From NCBI GenBank assembly GCA_905250115.1, contig CAJNOI010000212.1, positions 1 to 64,000 of the forward strand: DNA of 64,000 bases, given 5' to 3'. Source of the stretch: Adineta steineri (lineage: Eukaryota; Rotifera; Eurotatoria; Adinetida; Adinetidae). The notes below the pieces were generated by a model, which was not told where the DNA came from, searched no databases, and saw nothing but the letters and a program-made list of their open reading frames with translations. Shown here one piece after another: positions 1-10,063 of this stretch; positions within the stretch are counted from its first letter, which is position 1, and the number at the start of each line of letters is the position of its first letter. A program made the position numbers and the translations under genes.

Positions 1-1339
1 ATCCATAGCTGACAAGTCTTACCAATTGATATTTGAACACCTGGCCCACCTAAAAAAACAAATAATTCAAAAATTGAGGAATATCATACACTTTATTTAC
101 TTATCTATTGATGGTAGACCAAATGGTTTATCAAGTGCAAGAATACCATCTAAATATATATGAATATAGAGAATATTTCTAAGTAGAAAATGAATTCTTA
201 CGTCGCATAAAACAGATTTGTTTGATGAGTATATCAACAATTTCTGCTTTTGTCATTTTCCACCATTTTGGAGTAAGATTATCAAATGTTCGATAACCTA
301 AACTATCTCGATCACTTGCTTTCTTTTTTATTTGTTCACGAATATGTTCAGCTGGTTCATGAGCAGTTTTTGATGAATCCATTTCATTGTCTTTCTGTAT
401 ATCAAGAGACGATTGACGTGGTGGATCAAAATAATCTTTCGATTTTATACTACGCATAGTTTCTAGTTTAGGATTATACGTATCCATTGGTGATTCGTTT
501 GGATCAGGTACAGATTTTGTCGTACGTTTTTGTGTAGGTGTAGAAATACGAAATTGAAAGTTAATATCAATAAGATTATCTGACGTAGATTTTTCAGATG
601 GAATTGAATTCTGTTGTTCATCGGAGGTTATAATTGGTGTTTTGATTAGTTTCTCAGATGACATTGAATTTTGTTGTTTATCGGAAATTATACTTAGATT
701 CTCGATTGGTTTTTCTAATGAATTAAAAACTAGTTGATCGATATAATTAAGTTCATCTGCAGGTGGCATTTCAATTCGTTTTATTGGTGTACTATTAACG
801 GTCTGTTCTTCTTGGTAATTGATCTGTTTTAATGTACCAAAATATTGCTCATCGATAGGGTTCATTTCTTCATTTTTTAATTGTTCAATTGTTTCTTTTT
901 CAATTGATGGTTTCGGTTCGATTTCCACTTTTTTTGTTGTTAATTCTGGAAAAGCTAATTGATCAATATAATTATCTGATAATTCTTCTTTTGGCGATGA
1001 AAGTTTTTGTTCAAAAGTTATATTTCGATAATGTGCATTAATTAAACCATAGAAATCAATATCATGTTTACTCGTATCAATATCATCATCAACTAATGAC
1101 CAAATTCGTTCATCAAATGTACGATATTGTTCATTTGTTGGATCATAATTTTTATACAATGATTCAATTAATTGTCGTTGATCAGATTTTGCTGGAAGAT
1201 CAACACGTACTTGACCAAATGTTGTTCGTTGAGTTACATATTTCGAATGAGATGATGGAAGATGTTTTGGAAATTTATCCTTATCATTCGCTGTTTTATC
1301 ATTTCTCGATGTTGTTTTCTCTATAATTTCTTCAAGCAT
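1..1339 (-). CDS. RPUSD4-like RNA pseudouridine synthase, 5' part only
   Basis: Likely a RluA-type pseudouridine synthase related to mitochondrial RPUSD4, which isomerises uridine in RNA. The first exon (1339 down to 202) encodes about 380 residues. Most of it is a low-complexity, Lys/Glu/Ser-rich extension with internal repeats (YIDQL twice; QQNSxxSEK twice). It ends in a stretch like the RPUSD4 region before the catalytic domain (KWWKMTKAEIVDILIKQI). The next exon (149 down to about 105) gives GILALDKPFGLPS, and the exon at about 50-25 gives GGPGVQISIG; together these match the family's start motif (DKPxGLPxxGGPGVQ). The catalytic Asp and the rest lie beyond the window's left edge. The extension is far longer than in vertebrate RPUSD4 and shows no obvious mitochondrial presequence. 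The second splice junction does not keep frame with a canonical GT donor (see findings). Family assignment is fairly sure; subfamily is inferred. Confidence 0.75.
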
Positions 1340-1604
1340 TTTAAAGATAATCTAAAACATATGATACACTTTGCAATTGTGATACATGACTGAGCGTAGA
1401 GAAATATTTTTTGTCACAGTTAGCAATGCAATCGTGATTCTGTTTGTCATTAATATTATATAAGTATCTTATATGAAGATAAACAAATTATTATTTTATC
1501 TTTATCATGGAATAACAATAACCTCATTCCAATAGTGAATTTAACAGAAAAGAAAAAAGAAATAAAAATATATATATCACAAAAAATAATTCGGTTTGTT
1601 TTTA

Positions 1605-3631
1605 TCATTGTAGTTCTTCTTCATTTTCACTGTCACTAGCAACCAAATTATTTGTTGATCCTTCCGTATGACTTAATAACCGATAACGAACAGGAGCATA
1701 ATGTGGTTGAACATAAATCGATCGTTGAGAATAACGACAAGCAACTGCTGTATACACTATACTTATTAAAATAACTATAATTATACATCCAACAGCTATG
1801 AAAACAAAAATTTAATTTCAGATAAAAATATTTAACATAAAATAAACTTACTTAGAAATCCCCAATCTTTAATTTTTGATATGAATAAATTCATTTTATC
1901 GGAAAATGTTTCTTCCGGAAAATCCTTGAGAATATGTTTTACATCATCGAATGAACCATTGGTTTGTCTTTCTTTGATCTTAAGAATATAGGACATTAAT
2001 GGATAAATATCCACACTACGAAATGGTTTAGCTAGCATATTTTCTTTGAAAACAGGTCCAAATCCATAAAATATCGGATGCATTGATTTAGCACGATTAT
2101 CATAACCATGATCACCATGTAATTCAATAGATGAATTATCATCGGGTAAATAAATATCATACCCATTTTTACCAACAAATAAAATATCTGATTAAATATA
2201 AAAATACAAAAATTTATTTTTCCATAGAATTAACAACTTACCACCAATCCGTACATTGGATCTGTAATGATATTCATTAGGTATATCAGATTTTTTATAA
2301 ACTTCATAATTTGGAATAACAGATAAATTTTTATAGATTCGTTCAATATTTTCTTCTTGAAAAAATAAAAATCAGTGTAAAATTTTTTAATTGAAAAAAA
2401 AATATATTACTTTTAGGAACAAATATATTTACAAATGAACGACTACCATATACTTCACATAATGATGTATCAATATAATCTTTAAGTTTTAATGTATGAT
2501 TTTTTTTTATTTCTTCCATTCCATGATCAGATGTTATGATTACATTTAGATTTGTTTTCAAATACTCATCATTATCAATGATTTGTAATAATTGACCAAG
2601 ATAATTATCACAATCTTGTAAGGTTTTATTCATTTCATTTGATATAGGACCATATTCATGACCTATTTTATATGGAAAAATTATTTAAGAATTATTTCAA
2701 GAATGAAAATATACCAGTTTCATCAGGTTCATTATGATATATAACACCAAGATTAATACGAGTTCTATCAGATTCACGAAACCAATCGAATATTTGTTGA
2801 AACGATTCATCTAATTTTCTTGCTGGATTATATGGTAAATATTTCGATGGACGATGACCATTAATAGGTGTGTCAACTCCTGGCCATGCGATAACACCTG
2901 ATCGTCGTTGATTAGAATCGTTTGATAACTGATTACTAACCCAAATTGGTTGAGAATATGGATTTTGTGACCTAAATTTATTGATTGAAATTTCACTCGT
3001 CTACTTTTCTTTCAACACCAACATCAATGATTATTATGACATACATAACTATCAACAATTCTGTTATCTGAAGATAAAGCCTGCTCGTGTTGAGAGAACT
3101 TAACTGTCTAAATTTTCTATGGTAAAATCAACAAGTAACGCTTATCTGAAGACTCGCTTAACTCTTCCTCGTAGAAATACTTTTGAAAATGTCTTTTTCA
3201 AAAAATCGATCTTCAGTGTTTTTTGACCCTGCGGACAGACAAGCAATCAAACAATTTATTTTTACATACCACCATTTTGTATCATTAATAGTATCGAGTG
3301 TTGCGGTAGCATTTAATTGTGGATCATAGATTGTATTTGCAACAATTCCATGTGTTTCTTCATATAAACCAGTAACTATTGTAAAATGTGAAGGAAATGT
3401 AACAGTAGCAAAAGAATTTTTAATGTGTTTAACACGAACACCACGTTTCATTAATAAATTGAAATTAGTTAAATTATATAAATCTGGATAATCCCAACGA
3501 AATCCATCAAAAGATATTAATAATAGAAGTGGTGGAGTTGATAAAGTTTGATTTATTATTGGTGAACAAGAAATAAATGAAATGAAAATCGATAACAAAA
3601 TTAAAGAAAATATTTTCTTTAAATTAAACAT
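1605..3631 (-). CDS. Ectonucleotide pyrophosphatase/phosphodiesterase (ENPP4/5-like), copy 1
   Basis: Type I membrane phosphodiesterase of the NPP family, which cleaves extracellular nucleotides or related phosphodiesters using two metal ions. A signal peptide (MFNLKKIFSLILLSIFISF) is followed by LLLISFDGFRWDY (metal-binding Asp) and ATVTFPSHFTIVTGLYEE (nucleophile Thr), then the substrate-binding Asn of HGIVAN. Later exons carry TSDHGM and HGDHGYDN, the remaining metal-ligand motifs. The last exon (about 1795-1605) encodes one transmembrane helix (VGCIIIVILISIVYTAVA) and an acidic cytoplasmic tail. Several exons are joined by short introns. Intron 1 is about 300 nt and holds a dispersed repeat at 3126-3262. 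The usual TFPN is TFPS here, but all catalytic and metal residues I can see are kept. It lies head to tail with a second ENPP gene 140 bp upstream, so the pair is a local duplication. ENPP4 versus ENPP5 cannot be settled by eye. Confidence 0.9.
3126..3262 (-). repeat. Dispersed intronic repeat, short copy (family R1)
   Basis: Read on the minus strand this begins AAATTGTTTGATTGCTTGTC, contains GCAGGGTCAAAAAACA, and ends in GTATTTCTACGAGGAAGAGT followed by AAGCG and a GCGTTACTTGTT tail. The same blocks in the same order occur at 33470-33775 and 45460-45957 on the plus strand. This copy lacks the middle part present in the other two. It sits just inside the donor of intron 1 of the first ENPP gene. 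No coding capacity. Confidence 0.85.
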
Positions 3632-3771
3632 ATTTTGATTTTTTTTGTATATCTAAAATGTTTGATTAATTTTATAAATAAATAAGTACGGATAAGAAAT
3701 TTTTTTTTAAAAAAATTTGTTTTAAAGCCATGCTAAAAAATAATAGAAGTATAAAGATAAAAAATTTGAGC

Positions 3772-5882
3772 TTAAACTTGTTCATCATTCGTTTTGGAGA
3801 TTCCTGGATTGTTAACTTGATATTCACCACGGGTTAAATGATCACTTAAATCAGAGCTTGTTTGTTGTTTCACAACGAATATACTACGAAATGCTATTAT
3901 TGTCCATGTAATAGCCAATAGTACAACCGAAATAATACCAAATAATGCTAAAAAATAATAGATTGTATGAGTTATCGATTCTGATTGAGACGAACAAGGT
4001 GAGCATACTAATGCCAAACATATAGACGCGTTCAAAACTCACTTTCTCTTAGCAAAGTATTTTAACTTCTACCTACCAATCGCATAAATGATTTTATCTT
4101 GTAAGTTATTAATCATATGGAAAGTTTTCGTTGGATTAATTAAAAATGGTTGAATATTTTCCAATGATCCATTCGATGATGGACATTTTTCAATATTTAG
4201 TATAATACACATTAAACCAAATAAATCAATATTATATAATGAAGATGAATTATCTAATGTAAAATTTTGTTTAAATTGTGGTCCACTTGCATAAAATATT
4301 GTCTTCATTGAATCAACTTGATTATCATAACCATGATTACCATGTATAAGACTTGAATTATATTTTTTTCCACCACCTTGACATCTCTTTCAAATGTAAA
4401 AAAAACCCAAAGAATTAAATTAAAATAAAATTCTTACGAGATGGATGATGATTAATTTCATAACCTGGTTCACAAATAACTACGATATCACCAATACGTT
4501 CATGATTTTTATAATGATAACGATCAGGTATATCTTGTCTCTTGTAACTCTGAGAATGTGGAATTCTTGATAAGTTTTTAAGAACAATATTAATATCATT
4601 TGCTTATCAAATCAAAATTAATATACATTTTAATTTAGTAAATATACTTACATGATTGAACAAATATATTCGTAACAGGTGGTACACCAAATGATCTTAT
4701 TTTTGTATGATCAACATAATCTTCAAGATATATTGGATTATTTGTACCATTTATTTGTTCCATACCATGATCAGATGTTACAATTAAATGAAGATTTTTA
4801 CGTAATTTTTCATTTGTATCAATTTTATCTAATAAATAGCCTAGAAGTTCATCACATTCACGAACCATTGTTGTCATATTTTTTGAATAGGGTCCAGTTT
4901 GATGACCTAAATATTTCCTAATGAAAATATTTTGAACGAAAAAAACAGAACTTTCTTACCTGTTCGATCAGGTTCATAGAAATACATAGCACCGAAATTA
5001 ATTGGTTCAATAGGATCATTAAACCAAAGAAGCATTTGATCAATGATATCACGAAATGAACGTGATCGTTTGAATGGTTGATACTTTGAAATATGTATTG
5101 AATCTTGTGGCCAACCAACAACACCTGATCGACCTCCTTTTCGTTGTTCATTGATAGACCATATAGTTGGATATGGCCACCATTCATTATTTGTCATATT
5201 ATCGGATTGTTCAAATGTAAGATTTGTTTTTGGATCATACATATTATTTGAAATTATACCATGAACTTCTTCATAGAGACCAGTTATTAAACTAAAAATA
5301 AGAAATTTATCTAAATGTAATGGATCAATTCAAGAATAATGAATTAGTTAGACATAAGATATCACACAATGTAAATCCTAATTCATAAACACATATTTTA
5401 GATTATTCTTCATATTAGTAAATTTTTGAACATGCTCATTTTATTGAGGCTTACCTTATATGCTTTCAATATTGAAATCAGAACAAGACTAGATGGAATC
5501 AATTGTAAAAAATATAATGAAAAAGATATCGAATTACAATGCATATATTTTTAAGCTTCTAGTTCTGAGTCTTATCTTTTTTGAGTTTTTGTACAGAGCA
5601 TTTCGGTACATCATCGTTTTTTTTTGTTGTTAGTATTATTTTTAATAGAATGAAATAAACATACGTGTAATGATTAGGAAATGTTGCTGTTGCAAATGTT
5701 GATATCATTTTTTGAGCATGAACACCACGTTGTTCTAATCTTTGAAAATTTTTTAAAGGTCCATGAATTTTAGGATAATCATGACGAAAACCATCGAAAG
5801 ACACAAGTAATAATAAAGGTATAGATTGAGCAAATATTACATAATTATTAAATAATAATAAAATTACTAAAAAGCACCACAT
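3772..5882 (-). CDS. Ectonucleotide pyrophosphatase/phosphodiesterase (ENPP4/5-like), copy 2
   Basis: Second NPP-family ecto-enzyme, transcribed in the same direction and upstream of copy 1. Exon 1 (5882 to about 5666) has a signal peptide (MWCFLVILLLFNNYVIFA), LLLVSFDGFRHDY and ATATFPNHYT with the nucleophile Thr. After an intron of about 370 nt the protein continues LITGLYEEVHGIISNNMYDP, then a WWPYPTIW segment, VTSDHGMEQ and further metal-ligand motifs. The intron near the 3' end joins AIG to VCSPCSS with correct phase, giving a short Cys/Ser linker, one transmembrane helix (YYFLALFGIISVVLLAITWTI) and a cytoplasmic tail that stops at 3772. The order of domains and the C-terminal membrane anchor match copy 1, but sequence divergence is considerable, so the duplication is not very recent. 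Substrate specificity cannot be read from the sequence. Confidence 0.9.
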
Positions 5883-6194
5883 TTCAGATCAAACTGGTTT
5901 TTCAAGAAATCGAAATCGATTTTTATTAGTAAGATTACTAATCATAGTAAAGATAGATGTCAGTAGAAGTTCATCATTTTTATTTTTTTTTATTTCAAAA
6001 TCTATGAAAAAGTTAATTACATTTTTTATTTACAAAACAATTAGTTTATAAGCAAAAATAATAATTTTTATCTATATTCTGATTCGTTATAGTTATTCTC
6101 TTTGTTTATTTGTTGATTTATGTTTCTTTTCATTTCAACATATTAATTCATCCATTTAATACTGATTCTTTTTTTTTTGAAGAAAAAAAAAACA
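5883..6194. other. Intergenic, divergent promoter region
   Basis: Between the start of the minus-strand ENPP copy 2 and the plus-strand Y14 gene, so it should hold both promoters. It is AT-rich with T and A runs. I see no TATA box or binding site that I would defend. Confidence 0.4.
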
Positions 6195-6770
6195 ATGAGT
6201 AATACTGTTGAAGTCGAAGTACAAGATGAAGATGAAACTATGGATAATGCCAATGATATTATAGTTGGAGATCAAGATGATGATGATGCAGTTAATCAAA
6301 TAAAATCGAATGTACGTCGTCGAAAAGGTCGTGGTTTTAATGAACAAAGTGATCGTTTAGCAATGCAAACAGGTGATTATGATACAGTTACAAGCGATAA
6401 TGATAGTGGAAATCCTGGTCCAGCAAGATCTGTTGAAGGATGGATTTTATTTATAACAAATGTTCATGAAGAAGCACAAGAAGATAATATGTATGATCTT
6501 TTTCGTGAATATGGAAATATAAAAAATATGCATTTAAATTTGGATCGAAGAACTGGTTATGCTAAAGGATATGCACTTGTAGAATATGAAACATTTAAAG
6601 AAGCTAAAGAAGCTTTAGAAGCTATTAATGGACAAGATTTACTTGGTCATACACTTCATGTTGATTGGGCGTTTGTTAAAGGCGCACTTAAAAAACGTGG
6701 ATCAGGTAATACTAGTAGTACACGTAAAACAACAACTGGAACTGGACGAACGACTTATCAACGACGTTAG
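6195..6770 (+). CDS. RBM8A: RBM8A/Y14, exon junction complex core protein
   Basis: RNA-binding component of the exon junction complex, which partners with MAGOH, marks spliced mRNA and takes part in export and nonsense-mediated decay. The protein has an acidic N-terminus, a basic RRRKGRGF segment as in Y14, and GPARSVEGWILFITNVHEEAQEDN leading into one RRM (about residues 75-160). RNP2 is ILFITNV and RNP1 is KGYALVEY. A basic Ser/Thr/Arg tail (KKRGSGNTSS...TYQRR) follows. Length, about 191 residues, is near that of animal Y14. I chose the second in-frame ATG (6195, MSNTVEVEV) because family members begin there; an upstream ATG at 6177 would only add MKKKKT. The gene is intronless in an intron-rich neighbourhood. 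Confidence is high because the whole RRM and flanks match the family. Confidence 0.95.
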   Translation: MSNTVEVEVQDEDETMDNANDIIVGDQDDDDAVNQIKSNVRRRKGRGFNEQSDRLAMQTGDYDTVTSDNDSGNPGPARSVEGWILFITNVHEEAQEDNMYDLFREYGNIKNMHLNLDRRTGYAKGYALVEYETFKEAKEALEAINGQDLLGHTLHVDWAFVKGALKKRGSGNTSSTRKTTTGTGRTTYQRR

Positions 6771-7116
6771 TTATAATGAAGAAAATCAAGAAACAATTTT
6801 CTTAGAATTTTTTTGTTTGTTTATTTGTTGTTGTTTGTCATTATTTGTTTTCTGTTTTCTTCTTGCAAAATTTAAACTGAACAAACAAGAAGATGTCTTT
6901 TTCTCTTTTGTTTTGTTTTTACTTTTTTTTCAAATTATGGATGACTGAAAGGAATGGAACATTTCGATGTCTCAGAAGAAAATCAATGATTTTTGTTCTT
7001 TTCCTACACTTTAATCCACTATAAAGTCGAATTGTAACCCAGTTATCGAAAGATTTAAATTTCTCTTCATTCTTTCTAGATTACTGAGTAATATTATTAT
7101 TATTAATATATTAATT
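6771..7116. other. Intergenic between Y14 and eIF6
   Basis: 3' UTR of Y14 and promoter of eIF6. T-rich runs at 6800-6930. Nothing else recognisable. Confidence 0.4.
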
Positions 7117-7942
7117 ATGGCTGTCCGTACACAATTTGAAAGTAGTAATGATATTGGTGTCTTTGCTCGTATAACAAATGCTTATTGTCTTGTTGGTATT
7201 GGTGGATCAGAAAATTTCTATTCAACATTTGAAAGTGAACTCAGCGACCATATTCCTGTTATTCATTCATCAATCGGTAAAAATTTCTTTTTCTTTTTCG
7301 ATATTTTAAAAGCAAAGATATATGTATAATTATTTAGGTGATTGTCGTATTGTTGGTCGTTTAACTGTTGGCAATCGTCATGGTCTTCTTGTTCCAGCAT
7401 CAACAACTGATCAAGAATTACAACATATTCGTAATTCATTACCAGATAATGTTCGTTTAAGACGTTGTGAAGAACGTTTATCTGCTTTGGGAAATGTTAT
7501 TGCATGTAATGATTATGTTGCATTGATTCATCCAGATTTAGATAAAGAAACAGAACAGATTTTAGCTGATACACTTAATGTTGAATGTTTTCGACAAACA
7601 ATAGCTGATCGTGTTCTTGTTGGTAGTTATTCAATATTTACAAATCAAGGTGGTCTTGTACATCCTAAAACATCTATACAAGAACAAGAAGAATTATCAT
7701 CATTATTACAAGTACCACTTGTTGCTGGAACAGTTAATCGTGGTAGTGATGTTATTGGTGCTGGACTTTTGGTTAACGATTGGATGGGTTTTTGTGGATT
7801 AGATACAACAGCACATGAAATCAGTGTTATTGAAAGTGTCTTTAAATTAGGACAACATAATATAATGGGTGGTGCTACAACAACATCAGCAGCCGGAACC
7901 AATAAAACAATCAAAGATGCACTTGTTGATGCACTTACTTAA
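7117..7942 (+). CDS. EIF6: Eukaryotic translation initiation factor 6
   Basis: Ribosome anti-association factor that binds the 60S subunit, blocks premature 40S joining and is needed for 60S maturation. Two exons: 7117-7276 and 7338-7942, with a 61-nt intron (GTAAAA...TTTAG) that splits a Gly codon. The protein starts [20 protein letters not shown], which is the typical eIF6 opening. It continues through the pentein repeats ([48 protein letters not shown]) and the C-terminal region with [20 protein letters not shown] and [13 protein letters not shown]. Length is about 255 residues, against 245 in mammals, so the gene is complete. It lies 346 bp after Y14 and 69 bp before the next gene on the same strand. 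Confidence 0.97.
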
Positions 7943-8011
7943 ACAATATCTGTTTTTGTATTTGTTCTTTAAATGTTTTCATTTTTTGTTTAATTCTGAA
8001 AAGATATAAAA

Positions 8012-8680
8012 ATGAAATTCCATCGAAATATCTTGTTCTTTTCAGATTATATTATCAGCGTGGCGAAAACATCTCAATTTATACTACAATGTAGTCAATC
8101 GGGTCGATGGTTTCTTCTTTTTTATAGTCATGCATTAGTTTATATATTTTCAACGATAAAATCTGTTAATTCTTTGACATATTTATTATTCATATGGATG
8201 TTTCTACAATATCAAATAGCTATTTTTCTTGTTTCTTCCATTCGTCCACCTTCTCTAACAGCAACAAGTAAATGTCCAATATGTTTATATCATTTTTCAA
8301 ATCGATATCATCATTGTTTTTTTGTTAATCGTTGTATTGCAACATGTAATGTACATTGTTTTCTTTCATTTACATTCTATGCTACAATTTCAACATTAAT
8401 ATGTTTTTATATATTTTTAAATCAATATTTTTATGTAACATCCGTTAGTTTATATTGTCTTTGTCCGTTCGGAGAATTTTTATGTCATAGTCTAACATGG
8501 AAACAAAGTGGTATGGTTATGTTGACACGATCAACATTAATGTCAGCTGGATGTGCAGGAGCTATGGGTATTCACGTAGCAAAAGAACATTATTATGATA
8601 AAACAGATAGATCAAGATCGATATGGCGTGAAATCTTTAAGATTTTATTACCAGCTTTTAGTGTTATTCAATGTGATTAA
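8012..8680 (+). CDS. Divergent DHHC-type palmitoyltransferase-like membrane protein (YHHC)
   Basis: Multi-pass membrane protein with a remnant of the DHHC cysteine-rich domain of protein S-acyltransferases. The core at about residues 87-118 reads KCPICLYHFSNRYHHC then FFVNRCIATCNVHCFLSF. Spacing matches HCxxCxxC(x4)DHHC-PWxxNCxGxxNxxxFLxF exactly. However the catalytic Asp is Tyr (YHHC), PW is FF, the third zinc Cys is His, and the first CxxC block upstream is missing. Hydrophobic segments lie before (FLLFYSHALVYIF, YLLFIWMFLQYQIAIFLV) and after (FTFYATISTLICFYIF) the core, as in the four-helix DHHC topology. It is about 223 residues, intronless, 69 bp after eIF6. The catalytic Cys is still present, so activity is possible, but it may be a pseudoenzyme. 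The start codon is the first ATG of the frame; it is not otherwise supported. Confidence 0.65.
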   Translation: MKFHRNILFFSDYIISVAKTSQFILQCSQSGRWFLLFYSHALVYIFSTIKSVNSLTYLLFIWMFLQYQIAIFLVSSIRPPSLTATSKCPICLYHFSNRYHHCFFVNRCIATCNVHCFLSFTFYATISTLICFYIFLNQYFYVTSVSLYCLCPFGEFLCHSLTWKQSGMVMLTRSTLMSAGCAGAMGIHVAKEHYYDKTDRSRSIWREIFKILLPAFSVIQCD

Positions 8681-9404
8681 TTAAAGATTTTCTTTTCCGA
8701 TAATTTTGATAAAAAAACAAAGATAATAGTGTTGTGATGAAATGTATATGTTTTATTTTTTGTGTAAAAAAATTATATATAAGAAAAAGATGAATGAATA
8801 TTATTAGATTTAGAAAAAACTTTCTTCCGTTACTGTAAATAATTTAGGTTTTATCTTACAACTTCCTTTTCGACACGGCTCAATACATTCGATAATTGCC
8901 CTTGATACGTTGCTTACTAGACTAATTCGTTTCGCGAATATTCCTATAAACTATATTGTTTGTAATTGATCTTATTTATCAAAAGAAACAGACACATGAT
9001 TGCTTTTAAACAATAGGATTTTGTCTATTCATTGCTATTTTAAGATAGAAAGTATGCGCGTGACCAAATTACCTAATCATTGCACCTATTGTCTGTAAGC
9101 ATATGCTATATATACATAACAATTGTTAATGCCTCACCGTAATCGTGATATTTTTTTTCTTTTCTTCTTTGAATAATATGTCTGAATCGTGACTGTGTAG
9201 GAGGATGAGGTGTTTAAAAAGAGGTGTGCATACTCTATCTCATTTAGTCAAGACAAATATCTAATTGTATAAACTTAACACCTATTATCGTGTTGATACT
9301 TTTCTTATTTCGATTAGCGTATAAATCTAAAAAGCAATTATATTCTCGAGATCAATAGAAATTTAACGAATTTTCATCATTGAGTTGCTTTATTTTCTTC
9401 TTCA
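8681..9404. other. Intergenic
   Basis: 724 bp between the DHHC-like gene and PHPT1. Mixed AT-rich sequence with a slightly richer stretch at 8870-9060. No ORF, RNA gene or repeat that I can support. Confidence 0.4.
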
Positions 9405-10063
9405 ATGCCATCAGTAACAGTAGAACGCTGTCGAAAACGTCGTAATAGTCGTGAATTTTTACAATTTGCTAAACGTTTCCAAGAAAAATATATTCTTCAT
9501 CAATTTTGGATAGATTTATCAATGGGTAAAAAAATTGGAGATATTATTGATGTACCTGATGTTGATATTGCTGAAGCTGGCTGTTTTAAATATATATTAG
9601 TTGAAGTTCGTGATCGTGCAACGACTTATGGACAAACAAAACTTGTTGTTCGTGGTGATGCTTCTTGTGCTTATCATGGTATGAGTAGAAAAAGAAGATG
9701 ATATTTGATTTAAATATACTTGATTTTATTTAGCTGATGTTCTGGATATAATGGAAGGTCAAATTGATGAAAAAAAAATTGCATTAGATTGTAAAGGTGG
9801 TGGTCGTATACGCGTTGATCCACAAACACGAACAATATCAGTTTATGGTTATTCACAGGTGAATTTTCTTTTGAATTTTAATGAAGAAAATATTTTTAAA
9901 TGATTATATTTAGGGATTTGGTCGAGCTGATCATGAAAAAACAGTTGAAATACTACAGAAAAAATATCCACAATGGGCAATAGAAATTACAGGTAGATAG
10001 AAAAATAATTTTTTTTTGTTTGCAATATTTCTTTCTTCTTCTCTTGTAGCTGAAGAATATTAA
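9405..10063 (+). CDS. PHPT1: 14 kDa phosphohistidine phosphatase (Janus family)
   Basis: Removes phosphate from histidine in proteins; cytosolic. Four exons: 9405-9678, 9734-9858, 9914-9992 and 10050-10063, the last holding only A-E-E-Y and the stop. The core starts IPDVDI-like (VPDVDIAEAGCFKYILVEV) and carries SCAYHADVLD, which contains the catalytic His of the family. It continues with KGGGRIRVDPQTRTISVYGYS (the GGGRI and YGYS motifs) and the C-terminal KYPQWAIEIT. Compared with the 125-residue human enzyme there is an N-terminal extension of about 49 residues rich in basic residues. An internal Met (MGKKIGD, about residue 40) is an alternative start that would give near-normal length. All junctions use GT-AG and keep phase. 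Confidence 0.92.
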
